The notes under the pieces: model-generated
Seen by the model: only the letters and a program-made list of their open reading frames with translations
Told to the model about the DNA's origin: nothing
Database searches by the model: none
Shown here: one piece after another, positions 5,601 through 5,611 of the stretch
How positions within the stretch are numbered: the stretch's first letter is position 1
How the letters are laid out: each line of letters starts with the position of its first letter
Position numbers and translations under genes: made by a program
Origin: a bacterium
GTDB taxonomy: Bacteria; Bacillota_I; Bacilli_A; RFN20; CAG-826
NCBI GenBank assembly: GCA_004561785.1
Contig: SFUB01000074.1
Span: forward strand, 1-5,611
Reading direction: 5' to 3'
Length of the DNA stretch: 5,611 nucleotides

Positions 5601-5611
5601 CGGGTTGATTA

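Overview
The window carries ordinary bacterial chromosomal DNA from a GC-rich relative of the Bacillota. The evidence is Shine-Dalgarno sites of the GGAG type before the plus-strand starts, a start site whose leader pairs with almost the whole 3' end of a Bacillus-type 16S rRNA, and the mix of gene families. All five coding regions stop at TGA and tryptophan is written TGG, so the Mycoplasma code is not in use. The guanylate kinase variant and the repeat-bearing membrane protein resemble, from memory, proteins of uncultured gut Bacilli and Mollicutes-like lineages. That placement is inference and of low confidence.

Layout. Positions 1-175 (+) are read as the C-terminal end of a diacylglycerol kinase/YegS-family lipid kinase entering from the left. 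A 92-bp gap follows, holding a weak promoter candidate and a short palindrome. Positions 268-2586 (+) encode a 772-residue membrane protein with four N-terminal membrane helices. Behind them lies a long cytoplasmic region with six copies of a 14-residue motif (consensus LSAEDIRxIIxEEL), an Ala/Glu/Lys helix, a Pro/Glu-rich stretch and a folded C-terminal domain of unknown function. A strong intrinsic terminator ends it at 2598-2624. A new promoter (about 2709-2736) then drives a two-gene operon of CNNM/CorC-type membrane proteins, 2760-3782 and 3779-5065, translationally coupled by an ATGA overlap. The first lacks the C-terminal CorC_HlyC domain and the usual DEYGG loop of its second CBS domain; the second is a full canonical member. 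A guanylate-kinase-like gene runs in on the minus strand (5600-5058). Its stop codon overlaps that of the second CNNM gene inside a 16-bp perfect palindrome that probably serves as terminator.

How the genes may work together. The tandem CNNM pair is most simply read as a heteromeric or paired divalent-cation (Mg2+) efflux system with unequal regulatory domains. The large repeat protein looks like a membrane-anchored cytoplasmic scaffold, with the repeats as docking sites or parts of a self-assembling rod; this is inference. The lipid kinase fragment and the kinase on the right have no visible functional tie to the centre. The best candidate for undescribed biology is the 268-2586 protein.
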